Shown in pieces: positions 52,295 through 62,176 of a DNA stretch of 64,000 nt. Each line of letters opens with the position of its first letter. Positions within the stretch are counted from its first letter, which is position 1. Below the pieces are notes generated by a model. It worked only from the letters and a program-made list of their open reading frames with translations, made no database searches and was not told the origin of the DNA. A program made the position numbers and the translations under genes. Source of the stretch: Paenibacillus tritici (GTDB taxonomy: Bacteria; Bacillota; Bacilli; Paenibacillales; Paenibacillaceae); contig NZ_JABMKX010000014.1 in NCBI RefSeq assembly GCF_013204885.1, positions 62,001-126,000 of the forward strand, written 5' to 3'.

Positions 52295-52860
52295 TTGAAA
52301 AAAGGATTATTTTTCTATATTTTTAAATATAAAGTAACCATTATAATAACAGCTGTGACAGCACAATTGTAAATGAGCCTCAAGCGGAGCTTTATAACCC
52401 TCCATCAATCCAGTTAGAAATTGCAGTTGTTGGTGATGTTCCTTTTGATAACATTAGAAATCTAAGCTACATACCAAAAAGCCTCAAAGATATTATTAAA
52501 GACACTAATATAAATTATGATGGCTTAATCATTACAAAGGATCATCTGGCTGAAGCAGCCAAGCAGGAATATAAGGATTTTTTCAGTAACATAACGTATC
52601 CGGTATTTTTCATGGGGACTGAGAATCTACTGGTGAATGTATTTCATGACGACAGATTAACTCTTGAGGCCGCAAGAATAGATGGTTTTGGAGCTCATGT
52701 ATCCGGATTTGTTCTATTAGAGGGCAAGTTTCAGCAGTGGGGCTTATACTTACCAAATAACTCTACAGAACAAGATATGAATAGAGATATGATTCTAAGA
52801 ATCTCCAATATATTAGAAGATTTCAAAATTCTACGCAGTAACATGAAAACTGCAACTTAA
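52295..52860 (+). pseudogene. Frameshifted lipoprotein gene
   Basis: From about TTG 52295 one frame reads a signal-like peptide (KKGLFFYIFKYKVTIIITA). A second frame then continues CDSTIVNEPQAELYNPPSIQ... to a stop at 52860, about 170 residues with good composition (EIAVVGDVPFDN, NYDGLIITKDHLAEAA, FFMGTENLLVNVF). A single missing base near 52353 would join them as ...ITA-CDST, a fitting lipobox. The downstream part alone has an ATG at 52612. Family not recognised. Confidence 0.5.
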
Positions 52861-53428
52861 ATTCACCCTATAGTGAAACACGACAAATCCCCTCACAACT
52901 ACTTATAGATGCCCAGAAGATGTCCTGCCATCCCTGGCCAGACAAACAGAAATACCCTCTCCGCGAAGAGAGGGTACCCTTATTATCTTCTCTTATCCCA
53001 TCAACTCATAAAAATACTTAGCGAGATAATTTCATATCTATAACGTTAATTGCTTGGTTTGCATTCATGTTCTCACCAGCTTTCGAGTTATCTAGCAACT
53101 TTATCCCATACTTCATCAGGTAGATAATACCATATGTTCAGATTGCAATTATGAGAGTGTTTTACCTCCATTTGCCTTCCCCCTTAGCCTTCACCTTCAA
53201 TTAGGCTTTAATTTACACCATACCATATATTGGAATCCCCTTCCTTTCGTTCGAGACTCAATCTGTCAACGCCTAACTCTCAGGTACACTAATTGTTTGA
53301 TTTTTGTTTTGCTCACCTTGTTAAGTTCAATAAGGGGTCGAAGTGGCATCGGTACTGGTCCCAAATGGAGGTTCTATCACACGTATCCTCACTTTATCAA
53401 CTACAGCCCTTATTGCTTTCAAACAAAA
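52861..53428. other. Gap holding a deleted duplicate of 51.5-52.25 kb
   Basis: Bases 53093-53190 match 51537-51634 (ATCCCATACTTCATCAGGTA and the CATTTGCCTTCCCCCTTAGCC leader). Bases 53218-53270 match 52194-52247 (CCATAT.TTGGAAT.CCCTTCCT). The gene bodies between are lost. Otherwise nothing credible. Confidence 0.65.
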
Positions 53429-54304
53429 TTACTGAGGGTGAAAATCAGAGAACCCCGATATCAGAACTCTAGACCCCTTATTTACGCTATCCACCTTCCA
53501 AGTACCGTTCGTGAATACAAGAGTGACCGTCCGGTCTTCTGCATATTGATCTTCTCCTGTAAGACCATTCGCCAATATTACGGATTGTGTAAGTGTGGCA
53601 GAATTCTTGCTAGTATAAATAGGTGAAGTGGCCGGCGCTTCATAAGTCCCCACTGTGTTTAAGCCTTTGTTCTGAACAATCGACTTAATTAACCAATCCG
53701 TGAAATACGGCTGAAAGGTTGAATTTACATTTTTAATTGAAGATACCTTTGATGCTTGGTTTAATTTATCCGATAGTAGTTTCAAGCGTGAGTCAGTAAT
53801 TTTGTTTTTATCCGGAATTTGATTAGACGGGGTCTCCATATTGACAACGAGTCCCTTGTTGCCTAATGTTACTGTTGCTTGTTTAGACAGTTGATCCCAC
53901 GCTACAGTCGCTCCTAACGACTGACTAACAAAACGAAGAGGGACATACGTTGTTCCTTTGATGACCTGTGTGGCAGTATCCAAATCAACATATTCCCGGG
54001 ACGGTGTGTCTGGAGTTTCACTCGATGGAGCAGATTCAATAATTACACGTTTGAAATTTGCGGCAAGCCATATGGTTGAATTTCCATTTTTGATTTTAAC
54101 AACTTTATCCGCTTGAAACCATTGCAAACTTGCACCAAGATTTTCGGAGACAGCACGTAAGGGGACTAATACCCGACCGTTGTTTATTTGACCATTGTTA
54201 ATGGTAGTAGATGTTGGTACCTCTGCCGCATAACTAGGCTCTGTTGTTAAAGGCAGCAAAAGAAGTGCTGATGAAAGCAAAGAAATCGTCCATTTTTTTA
54301 TCAT
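53429..54304 (-). CDS. Secreted stalk-domain protein
   Basis: The product is 291 residues: signal peptide (1-26, ends SYAA), a full stalk/copper-amine-oxidase-N-like domain (about 35-152) with two typical blocks, GRVLVPLRAVSENLGASLQW and GTTYVPLRFVSQSLGATVAWD, and a C-terminal domain (about 165-291) ending in a beta-rich part (RTVTLVFTNGTWKVDSV). It is likely exported and wall-associated. GAGGAGG precedes ATG 54304. Ligand unknown. Confidence 0.82.
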   Translation of the reverse strand: MIKKWTISLLSSALLLLPLTTEPSYAAEVPTSTTINNGQINNGRVLVPLRAVSENLGASLQWFQADKVVKIKNGNSTIWLAANFKRVIIESAPSSETPDTPSREYVDLDTATQVIKGTTYVPLRFVSQSLGATVAWDQLSKQATVTLGNKGLVVNMETPSNQIPDKNKITDSRLKLLSDKLNQASKVSSIKNVNSTFQPYFTDWLIKSIVQNKGLNTVGTYEAPATSPIYTSKNSATLTQSVILANGLTGEDQYAEDRTVTLVFTNGTWKVDSVNKGSRVLISGFSDFHPQ

Positions 54305-54447
54305 AATATAACCTCCTCATAATAAGTTCGCCTTAACTATACTCACGCTTCCCCACTCCTAACACTATTTAACTATCCAATATTTGTACACCATTTATTG
54401 AAATGAATCCATAGTACGTTCTGTTCAAAATTATGATTTGAATGCAA

Positions 54448-54476
54448 AAAGGCAGCCTCACGTGCTAGGCTGCCTT
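54448..54476 (-). terminator. Terminator of the DJ-1/PfpI gene
   Basis: AAGGCAGCC / GGCTGCCTT with a 10-base loop and a T-run on the minus strand lies downstream of the minus-strand gene ending at 54659. Confidence 0.8.
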
Positions 54477-54576
54477 CTTTGAATTGAATAGAGAATTATT
54501 GATTCTAATTATATTACGCAACTTACGCAGCTTGAAATTGGTAGAAAAAGCCTTGATGTAATTGGACAAAGCGGGC

Positions 54577-54649
54577 ATGAAGCCCCCGGTCTTCAATTCT
54601 ACCGATTAATGGAGCAGGCGTGAACCAGCTAAAAGAGAGGGGGCTTCAT
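54577..54649. repeat. Inverted repeat, 11-bp arms, unknown role
   Basis: ATGAAGCCCCC (54577-54587) and GGGGGCTTCAT (54639-54649) enclose 51 bases. There is no T-run, so it is not a standard terminator. It starts ten bases beyond the stop of the DJ-1/PfpI gene and could be an mRNA-stabilising stem or the remains of a small mobile element. Confidence 0.5.
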
Positions 54650-54658
54650 TAACTGCTC

Positions 54659-55276
54659 TTATCCCATCAACGCATAGTAATACTTCGCTTCCTGAGTCTT
54701 ATACAGACCATACCAGGCCTCTAATTTCTCTGGTGCAAATACATCCAGGGCTTTCAACACATGCAGAGTAAATTCCAGCGGGGCGATGCCGGTTGCTGTG
54801 ATCAGCTTGCCGTCCGTTACAGCAGGATGATTCTGGTAGAACTCTTCGCCGGTGTAGGCGGGACAGATCATTTTGAGGTACTCCAGGTCATTGCTTGTAT
54901 GAGGGCGTGAGTTCAGTATTCCGGCCTGGGCAAGTCCTATCGTAGCCCCGCAGATCGCTGCCACTAATATATCTTCCTGTATACATCTCTCAGCAAGCCC
55001 AAGGATCGGCTTGTGGATGGCTTCGGTCCATGTCTCACCACCGGGTAGGATCAAGGCGTCTCCGCTTACCAAGCTGCACTCCTCTACCGTGATGTCAGGC
55101 ATGATTTTCAGTCCGCCCATGGTAGTGAAAAGCTTCTTCTCATTGGCTATGGTTACTATTGTAGATGGGGCTTGTCCCTCCTTGTAACACCTTCCCGAGT
55201 TCAGTTCAGCCGTTAGATACCCTATTTCCCAGTCTGCCATGGTGTCTAACACATATAGATATACCTTATTATTCAT
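54659..55276 (-). CDS. DJ-1/PfpI family protein
   Basis: The product is 205 residues with the amidotransferase-like fold: YLYVLDTMADWEIGYLTAEL at the start, ILPGGETW (about 78) and the nucleophile elbow AICGATIGLA (Cys about 107). Family members include proteases, glyoxalases and chaperones; the exact activity cannot be read from sequence. Start ATG 55276 has AGGAGG eight bases upstream; the longer frame includes that site. Single gene with its own terminator. Confidence 0.85.
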   Translation of the reverse strand: MNNKVYLYVLDTMADWEIGYLTAELNSGRCYKEGQAPSTIVTIANEKKLFTTMGGLKIMPDITVEECSLVSGDALILPGGETWTEAIHKPILGLAERCIQEDILVAAICGATIGLAQAGILNSRPHTSNDLEYLKMICPAYTGEEFYQNHPAVTDGKLITATGIAPLEFTLHVLKALDVFAPEKLEAWYGLYKTQEAKYYYALMG

Positions 55277-55317
55277 TTGTACGTCCTCCTTCAAGTTTCT
55301 TTCTTTTTTTATTATAA

Positions 55318-55354
55318 AACAGCTTCACTGACACATGCTGTCAGCGAAGCTGTT
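55318..55354 (-). terminator. Terminator of the lytic transglycosylase gene
   Basis: AACAGCTTC-A-CTGACA pairs with TGTCAG-C-GAAGCTGTT around a short loop, and the minus strand continues TTATAATAAAAAA. It begins just past the stop at 55365. Confidence 0.75.
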
Positions 55355-55364
55355 AGAGTTACTT

Positions 55365-56402
55365 TTAATTATTGCCCCCATACCCCTTATACGTAGCATA
55401 TACGGCATTGGCATATTGATCCGCCAGGATAGGGCGGCCGTAGGAATCGGTAGCGCCCGGATACCAGTTGTCGCCTCCGTTGTAGTGTAAGAGTCCGTTG
55501 TAGATATTGCCGAATCTGACGATCTTCTCATCGAGAATCAGTCCGCCTAAGGCTACCTGATCCTGTTCGCTGCTGTGATTGTATGTGCGGCCGAATTTGG
55601 CGCTGAATTGGGATAGATAGGCATTACGGGTGTTCGGCTCGACCTGCATCAATCCGTCACCGGCGGATGGACTGCCCGGCAGACCTGCTCCGAAGCTACT
55701 CTCCTTCTTGATCACCGCGCTTAGTAGTAGTGCGAAGTCTCCGCCTTTTCCGAATTTATTGTCCACATTCATGGCATAGGTCCAGATCTGGCTGGGCACC
55801 TCGGAGGGCCTCGTTACCGAAGGATTCGGTGAACCCGTATAGATTTTGACCGAAGACATCTTGTCATTCACACTGTCGCCGACCCAGGAGGAGCTTGCCG
55901 TGTAGGTCCACTTCGTGCCGCCGAAATTATCGTCCGCATACACTTCAACCGTCCAGCCGTTAGGAACCTTGAGCGAGGACATCCAGTCATTCGGAATTCC
56001 GGCAGCATTGAGCTGAGACAATCCATAATTGCCTACGCCAAGGGTTACGGCATTGCCCCCATAGTTAATATTCGCATACAAGATGACTCCATTCGTTGCC
56101 GGGGGTGTGGTCGGCGCAGGTGTCGGTGTTGGCGTTGTAGTGCTGCCGCTCTTCCATAGTGCAGGAACATTAGCCGGCTCCCAGCCTGTGAGGGAAGTAT
56201 GTGCCTGAAGACAGGTATAGGTCCCTCCGCTATAGGTTACGGTATCGTTTACTGCATAAGCCGTATTGGGAGCCCATGCTCCTCTGGCGGCCGCATTTGC
56301 CTGCGGTAAGGCGGTGAAGAACAGGGATAGGAACATTGCTACAACTACCATTAGGGACACGGCTCTGGCTGGAGCATTGTGCTTCAGTCTCATCAATCTC
56401 AT
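55365..56402 (-). CDS. Secreted chitin-binding / crystallin / lytic transglycosylase protein
   Basis: The product is up to 345 residues. Order: signal peptide (about 1-38); CBM5/12-type sugar-binding domain (about 40-88, WAPNTAYAVNDTVTYSGGTYTCLQAHTS, W.P..VPALW); Pro/Thr linker; beta/gamma-crystallin-like domain (about 103-190, ILYANINYGGNAVTL, VYADDNFGGTKWTY); SLT-type lytic transglycosylase (about 200-345) with AVIKKESSFGAG (catalytic Glu), GLMQVEPNT and LLHYNGGDNWYPG. It would bind and cut peptidoglycan or chitin-like glycans. The start is ambiguous: GGAGG is three bases from ATG 56402 and twelve from ATG 56393. Confidence 0.85.
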   Translation of the reverse strand: MRLMRLKHNAPARAVSLMVVVAMFLSLFFTALPQANAAARGAWAPNTAYAVNDTVTYSGGTYTCLQAHTSLTGWEPANVPALWKSGSTTTPTPTPAPTTPPATNGVILYANINYGGNAVTLGVGNYGLSQLNAAGIPNDWMSSLKVPNGWTVEVYADDNFGGTKWTYTASSSWVGDSVNDKMSSVKIYTGSPNPSVTRPSEVPSQIWTYAMNVDNKFGKGGDFALLLSAVIKKESSFGAGLPGSPSAGDGLMQVEPNTRNAYLSQFSAKFGRTYNHSSEQDQVALGGLILDEKIVRFGNIYNGLLHYNGGDNWYPGATDSYGRPILADQYANAVYATYKGYGGNN

Positions 56403-56577
56403 AATCCTCCTTTATTTAATTTACCGGTTTCGCTCATTAGGCGATCCACAGGGTATTATATTGTATTGTCATTTGTGAAATTAATTCCATGCCTGATGAA
56501 TTTTAACGGGCAATGGAATGGACAACTCACTATGTCTTGCTGCAAAATACGGGTTAACCAGCCACGCCAACCAAACA

Positions 56578-56622
56578 AAGGGCCTCCCAATCATCCGAAG
56601 ATGACCGAGAAGCCCCTTATTT
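56578..56622 (-). terminator. Terminator of the large SLH/InlB gene
   Basis: On the minus strand AAGGGGCTTC...GGTCATC-TTCG-GATGATT...GAGGCCCTT makes a long stem with a stable TTCG loop and is followed by TGTTTGG. It lies 15 bases past the stop at 56637. Confidence 0.75.
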
Positions 56623-56636
56623 CATTCAATTAATCA

Positions 56637-59600
56637 TCAGAACGGCCAGCCCGGAAAGCCTCCCCCACCCGGGAAGCCTCCGCCCCCGTCGTCAGCGTAG
56701 TCACCCAGAATCATTTCATAGGTTACGTTCTGTGCAGGCATGGGGAGGGAACGCACGTAGATACTTTCGATCTCCGGCCCTCCATCTATGGCTCTCCAGC
56801 CAAGAACCTTGCGATAGGCATAGGTGCTTCTCGCCGGAATGCTGAACTCCGCGCCGTACCGGTAGGTCTCTTCAAATAATACTTCCTGTTGTCCAGTATC
56901 CGGATCAGTAGCCATGAACTTCGCTGTATAGACATTTCTGTCATAATACAATTTCAGTACAAGGCTGCCGTCCTCCTTCACGGTTCCGGTGGTTACATTC
57001 AGACTGGACCCGGCATCGAACGTGAAGCCCTCAATGCCGTATACCGCTGCCGTTACAGTCTCATGTTCAAGACCTAAATGCTCCGTTGTGGTATAGAGCG
57101 TATAGTCGTCATCAATGCGAACACCTCTAACGTAATGCTCCACTTTGTACTTCGCTTTCCAAATCGCTGTATAGGTTACATCCTGTGCGGGCATTTCTTT
57201 TTTGATCTCATCCGCAGCCCAGCCTTCCCAGCCCATGAATTCAAAGCCTTCACGAGTCGGATTATTCGGTTTTCCATATAGGTAACTTTGAGCTGTATAG
57301 ATGACGTAGCTGCCGCCTACCATACTGCCGCCGCCACTGCTAATATCTTGTTCCGTCAGGCTGCCGCCGTTCAGATCAAAGGCTGCATCGTACAGCTTCT
57401 CGTAATAGAGGTTCAAGCCTGTTGAAGATACTTGCTCCGGATTCGTATACATAATATACGGTGACTGGTCTGGAATTACAGATGTCTCTGTTTGCAGCAT
57501 GTACTCCGTTCGGGCCAGCAGGTCTTCCTTAGAAGCGTCATACGTACTCCAGGCAGGAACCGATATAATTTCGCTGCCAAGCTTAGTGAATTCCGATTCC
57601 AGATCATTTCTTGTATAATAATTAACCTTCAGATCTATATTCGCAATTTCAAAAATAGCCTGATACGTCCTGGCATCCAAAGGAACGGTTGCATCTATAT
57701 TCTCCCACTCTAAGAAGGTTAGCCCTGGAAGAGCCGGATACGGCGGGTCCAGGATAGCTCCTGGCCGATACTCTCTGACCTCTGGACTCACTCCAAAAGG
57801 CAGTCCCAATCGGGATAGATAATCGTACGCGAAGGTTAATGCAGTATTTCCGCGTTCATAATAATACTTAATCACCGTTGTTCCATACGCGTTAATCTTG
57901 ATCTCTTGCTTCTGCGGTGAACGATACCCCCAAATATCCATGGGTTCATATTCAGCTACGCTGTCTGTTGTCCCTCTGTACTTCTCTGCTGAATGAAGAC
58001 TGTATTGCCCGGTATAGATATTCTGAGTGTAGCTCTCCACCAGGTACGGTGTATCCGTCTTTGGTGACCACTTCGCCCACAGTAAGGTCGTGTTTGCAGG
58101 CATTTTGGCAGGAATGGTTACCGACACTGAGGCATTCACATCATCGTACCAGCCTGTGAAATGGTATCCGACTCTAACCGGATCAGGCTGTTTCGGGATA
58201 TCGGAGTTATACTCCCCCCAGATTCTAGTAATGACTTTGGATTGCGAAGGCGGATTCACTACGCGATCATAGGACAACAGGTTCATGCTGTAGCTTGATC
58301 TAAGATCATCATAATGCAGATTAATCTTACGGCTAAGCGGTTCAGAGTTGAAGCTTCCGAACGGCGATCTCCAGGCAATGGTCATTACCGTGTCTACACC
58401 CGTAGGTTCGAAATTACCCACGAGCACTCTGCGCTTCAATGGATCATAGTAGAAGTTCGCATTCGAGAATGAAATATCGAAATACTGATCAACCTGATGA
58501 TACACCTGGTTCTCTACTTCACCTTCGTGAAGATCCATATAGCTCATCTCCAGGAAGTGATCATCCAGCGGGAAGATATAGTCATTCCCCTTCAGCTTAA
58601 CATCCTGTACATCGTCTTGATCATAGGCAAAGTCAATCACCACATAACGTGAACCTATGGTCAGCAGCGGGAATTCATAGGATGTTGAGAATGGCACGAC
58701 GGAGAAGGTTCCCTTGAACGCCTGGGCGATAACCTTAACATCCAGATACAGCCCGATCTCTACATTGATGGCCCCGGCAGCATTGGAGGTGGCGGCTTTG
58801 CCTTGGGTCTGGCTATATTGGTAGTAGAAGAATCCCCATAGCTTAATATAGCCGCCCATCTCTACCTGAACCCCGATACTATTGAGGGAGGTAGATAATG
58901 CACCCACGGCCACCTCTAACCGTATCCCCGCCCGGAGCCCCAGCTCACCCATGGCGTAGAACGTGAAGTCATACTTTTCCGGTACCAGGGTGGATTTCGA
59001 ATTGCCCACACTTCCTGCCAATAGCCGGATGTTATAGCTGTACCGCTGGCCGTTCTCATAGGTGTAGATGATCCCCAGCGAGACATTGACCTTGGCACTC
59101 ACCACAAAATCCGCCCTGAACGTTACTTCAATCAGTCCCGCCACTACGCGGAAGCTGACCTTCAGCAGATTCTGCTCTACAATATCCACCCAGTCATTGT
59201 CGTTCTCCAGCATGGCCTGGTACAGATCAGGTAAGGAATTGGAGATCGCATCAATCTCCTGATCATCGAGATCTTCCGCTTCCTCCATAATCTTCTTGAG
59301 CTGCTTGGCAATATTCTCAACACTGTCGTCATTCCAATCCGGCTCTTCCTCTTGCTCGAACAATCCGATGTTGGCATCGAACTGAACCGCCGTGTAGGTG
59401 AACACATCAATGTTAGCGTTGATCGTGTAATCTGCCGGATAGGGGATGAACCAGGCTTTTTTCCAGAAAATCTCCCCGCTCGCGGATATACCTACGGATA
59501 ATTCCTGCTCGAATACACCCGTCAGCTTGATCTTGATTTCATTCTCATCATCCACTTCGATCGAGACCTCGGCCGTAATCTCTATAGATGCGCGAACTCC

Positions 59601-61949
59601 GCTCTTGCCCTTGAAGTGGCTTAAGTCTGTGCCGATGTTGACCTTGATATCCTCCAACTCCACCTCTACCTTCGAGCCGGCTACCTTCATCTGCATGGTA
59701 CCTGTATCCTCAAGGGAGGATAGGTACTGGATATCCTTCTCTTCAACCTGCAGATCTCCGCTAAGATCCTTGAAGCTATCCGTTTCCAGCGCCATCGCCG
59801 CCAGATATCCGGCAGCCTGCTCCACAAAACCGCTATCCATCGCCTTCTGCCGCATCTGTGCTTCGAGCTTCGGAATTTCACTCTCAGGAATCAGGTCTTT
59901 ACTATCAATATCCTGCTTCTTGTAATAATCAAGTGATCTTAGCATGTCATCCTCGGTTGCAATCGTATACGAGATCGTATACACACCGTTCGTCAGATTC
60001 ACACCCGTAATTAATGCATAGTCTGTTAGCTTAGCCGCATCACTACCCCATTCGCCCTGATAGAACGAGATATAGTCACCGGCTTCAATGACAAGCTGCT
60101 CATCATACTCAAATTCAGCATACTTGCTGTCTGTGTAATCCATATCGGCTGCAGGAACGGTGATAGAGAGATTGCCCGGATCACCATCCGTATCTGCAAG
60201 AACATTGACAGGAAGCACATCCGGGATGAATAGAATATCTTCGATCTCAGGAGCGCCATAATGATATTCATGTCCTGTAACCGAACGGATTTTGACATAA
60301 GACAGGTCATTATCATCTGATGCATCCAGCCGCTGATTCGGGTGCGTCCCTTGATAGATAATCACGGTATCCCCGACCTCAATATCGTTGCCCTCGTAGA
60401 TGAAGTAGCCATTCTCATAATTAACAGGAGAGCTGCTGCGTTCTTCCGGGCTGGCCTCCAGCTGGTACAGGGAGTTGGGAATGAACTCTGCGCTTTGCCC
60501 ATCCTGACTCATCATGGAGATATCCGCTGCGGCTACATATACAACGTCAGACTTATATTGGAGGTTATTCACCTCAGCTTTGGCTGTTGTGACTACTAAC
60601 TCTCTAGTCGATGAGTCCTGTAGGGTTGTTCCGTCTTTGAAAAGAAGTGATTCATTGGTCAGGTTGAACTGGAACGTTCCCCCCTCTGGATAAGCGCCCT
60701 TCTCGTTGTTGGCTCTAACCGTGAATTCACCCTTGCTTCCAGTGACCGCAATTCCTGTCTCCTCCGCGAAGGGGGAATGCGAAGTAGAGCTGAAGGTAAC
60801 AGCGTTCTTAACCTCACCTGCCGTTAATGTGCCGGAAGGGTCTACTACCTTAATCGTGAACGTGCTTGGCTGTTCAAGCTTCGTGATCGTAGGAACACTT
60901 TGCGTCAGCAGTCCAAGCTCCGGTAATTTCTCATATTTCGCATACAGCGTCATATTCCGGGTGACCACTGCATCTGGTTTCACTTCTTCCGTAAGCGCAC
61001 TATCTGTATACCACCCAAGGAAGCGATGGTCTGCTCTGGAGGCTGCCGGAAGCACGCCAAGCTTGTCTCCCTTACCAACGTTCTTGCTGCCTATCTCCTT
61101 GCCACCGTTGGTATTGAAAGTAATTGTGTAATATGTACCTGGTGAAGTGGCCTGCGGGGATGTAGGACTAGGTGCTGGTCCCGACCCTGACCCTGACACT
61201 GGTGCTGACGTTGAACCCGGTGTTGGTGCTGGTGTTGGTGTTGATCCTGGGGTTAGTGCTGGTGTGGGTCGTGCTGCTCTTTGCTTGCTCACAATCTCAT
61301 GACTGCGCATTAAGAAAGAAGCTGCCTCTGCACGGGTGGCATTCGCAGCAGGATTGAAATTGCCTTTCGCATCGCCTTTGATGAGGCCTGCCTGCCATAG
61401 CTTAGTAATCGCATCAGCAGCCCAAGGAGAACCCTTAGCTAAGTCGTTAGGCTTCGAGCTGATTGTAGAATCGGGAGGATAAGGAATCGTAAGTGTGTCG
61501 AGAAACCGGACGGTAAATGTAGCCATCTGCTCTCTGGTTAACGTGGCCTCTGGTGAGAAGCTATTTGTGCCTGTACCACTTGTAATTCCGCTCTCCACTG
61601 CCCAAGCTACATAGGGTGCATACCATGAGCCTGCCTGGACATCTGCAAATGCCGCTTCTGTATACTGGGTTACATCCACTTGTGCGATACGTCCAAGTAC
61701 CGTTACGAACATAGCACGGGTCATCGTGCCCTGGGGAGTGAAGTGGTCCTTGCCAGTCCCCTTAAACAATCCGTTCTGCTGCACATAGTTGACCGCATTA
61801 TAGAACCAGTCGGACGGCTTAACATCACTGAAGCTGAGGGTAGTATTCGCTTGATTCGAGATGCTTGCCTTCGCTGAGCTGATTCCCGGGGGGATGATGG
61901 ATACCAATAAAAACACGGCCAGCATGAAACTAATGATACGCTTGTACAA
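56637..61949 (-). CDS. Giant SLH surface protein with InlB-type repeats, TTG start
   Basis: The product is 1,770 residues. TTG 61949 is the start: GAGGAGG is six bases upstream and a signal peptide follows. Order: three SLH domains (about 37-210: FSDVKPSDWFYNAVNYVQ, FADVQAGSWYAPYVAWA, SPWAADAITKLWQ); Pro/Thr/Gly/Ser linker (about 215-275); an InlB/Flg_new repeat (NTNGGKEIG...FLGWYTDSALTEEV); a long central beta-rich region (about 340-1200) without recognised domains; more Flg_new repeats (YHFTGWYDD, GFEFMGWEGW); and a Gly/Phe/Pro tail DDGGGGFPGGGGFPGWPF. It is bound to the wall by the N-terminal SLH set and exposes the rest; probably an adhesin. Confidence 0.88.
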   Translation of the reverse strand: MYKRIISFMLAVFLLVSIIPPGISSAKASISNQANTTLSFSDVKPSDWFYNAVNYVQQNGLFKGTGKDHFTPQGTMTRAMFVTVLGRIAQVDVTQYTEAAFADVQAGSWYAPYVAWAVESGITSGTGTNSFSPEATLTREQMATFTVRFLDTLTIPYPPDSTISSKPNDLAKGSPWAADAITKLWQAGLIKGDAKGNFNPAANATRAEAASFLMRSHEIVSKQRAARPTPALTPGSTPTPAPTPGSTSAPVSGSGSGPAPSPTSPQATSPGTYYTITFNTNGGKEIGSKNVGKGDKLGVLPAASRADHRFLGWYTDSALTEEVKPDAVVTRNMTLYAKYEKLPELGLLTQSVPTITKLEQPSTFTIKVVDPSGTLTAGEVKNAVTFSSTSHSPFAEETGIAVTGSKGEFTVRANNEKGAYPEGGTFQFNLTNESLLFKDGTTLQDSSTRELVVTTAKAEVNNLQYKSDVVYVAAADISMMSQDGQSAEFIPNSLYQLEASPEERSSSPVNYENGYFIYEGNDIEVGDTVIIYQGTHPNQRLDASDDNDLSYVKIRSVTGHEYHYGAPEIEDILFIPDVLPVNVLADTDGDPGNLSITVPAADMDYTDSKYAEFEYDEQLVIEAGDYISFYQGEWGSDAAKLTDYALITGVNLTNGVYTISYTIATEDDMLRSLDYYKKQDIDSKDLIPESEIPKLEAQMRQKAMDSGFVEQAAGYLAAMALETDSFKDLSGDLQVEEKDIQYLSSLEDTGTMQMKVAGSKVEVELEDIKVNIGTDLSHFKGKSGVRASIEITAEVSIEVDDENEIKIKLTGVFEQELSVGISASGEIFWKKAWFIPYPADYTINANIDVFTYTAVQFDANIGLFEQEEEPDWNDDSVENIAKQLKKIMEEAEDLDDQEIDAISNSLPDLYQAMLENDNDWVDIVEQNLLKVSFRVVAGLIEVTFRADFVVSAKVNVSLGIIYTYENGQRYSYNIRLLAGSVGNSKSTLVPEKYDFTFYAMGELGLRAGIRLEVAVGALSTSLNSIGVQVEMGGYIKLWGFFYYQYSQTQGKAATSNAAGAINVEIGLYLDVKVIAQAFKGTFSVVPFSTSYEFPLLTIGSRYVVIDFAYDQDDVQDVKLKGNDYIFPLDDHFLEMSYMDLHEGEVENQVYHQVDQYFDISFSNANFYYDPLKRRVLVGNFEPTGVDTVMTIAWRSPFGSFNSEPLSRKINLHYDDLRSSYSMNLLSYDRVVNPPSQSKVITRIWGEYNSDIPKQPDPVRVGYHFTGWYDDVNASVSVTIPAKMPANTTLLWAKWSPKTDTPYLVESYTQNIYTGQYSLHSAEKYRGTTDSVAEYEPMDIWGYRSPQKQEIKINAYGTTVIKYYYERGNTALTFAYDYLSRLGLPFGVSPEVREYRPGAILDPPYPALPGLTFLEWENIDATVPLDARTYQAIFEIANIDLKVNYYTRNDLESEFTKLGSEIISVPAWSTYDASKEDLLARTEYMLQTETSVIPDQSPYIMYTNPEQVSSTGLNLYYEKLYDAAFDLNGGSLTEQDISSGGGSMVGGSYVIYTAQSYLYGKPNNPTREGFEFMGWEGWAADEIKKEMPAQDVTYTAIWKAKYKVEHYVRGVRIDDDYTLYTTTEHLGLEHETVTAAVYGIEGFTFDAGSSLNVTTGTVKEDGSLVLKLYYDRNVYTAKFMATDPDTGQQEVLFEETYRYGAEFSIPARSTYAYRKVLGWRAIDGGPEIESIYVRSLPMPAQNVTYEMILGDYADDGGGGFPGGGGFPGWPF
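61195..61290 (-). repeat. GGTGTTGGTGC-type low-complexity linker DNA
   Basis: Short GGT/GCT/GTT-rich units encode the Pro/Thr/Ser linker between the SLH domains and the rest of the surface protein. Length is likely variable between strains. Confidence 0.7.
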
Positions 61950-62176
61950 GTTATGCCTCCTCTTTCGGGTGCTTTCCTCCTTGCAAAAGCAGCCTGGAAA
62001 TATGACAAATTTCGACGGTTTGTCTCCTTAAATTGGATTCTATCATAGTAATTTAGCCCTTAAATGAAACTTAAAGAAAACTTTAAACTCTGCTATTTCA
62101 CACAGTTTTCTTCAATGATGCTATCATGAAGAGAATCAGCTTATGCTGGCGAATTTTGTAGATTGGGGTCGGCTTC

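Noticed and set aside
54577..54649. Terminator for the DJ-1/PfpI gene
   Set aside because: The stem is strong but has a 51-base loop and no T-run; a proper terminator lies further on at 54448.
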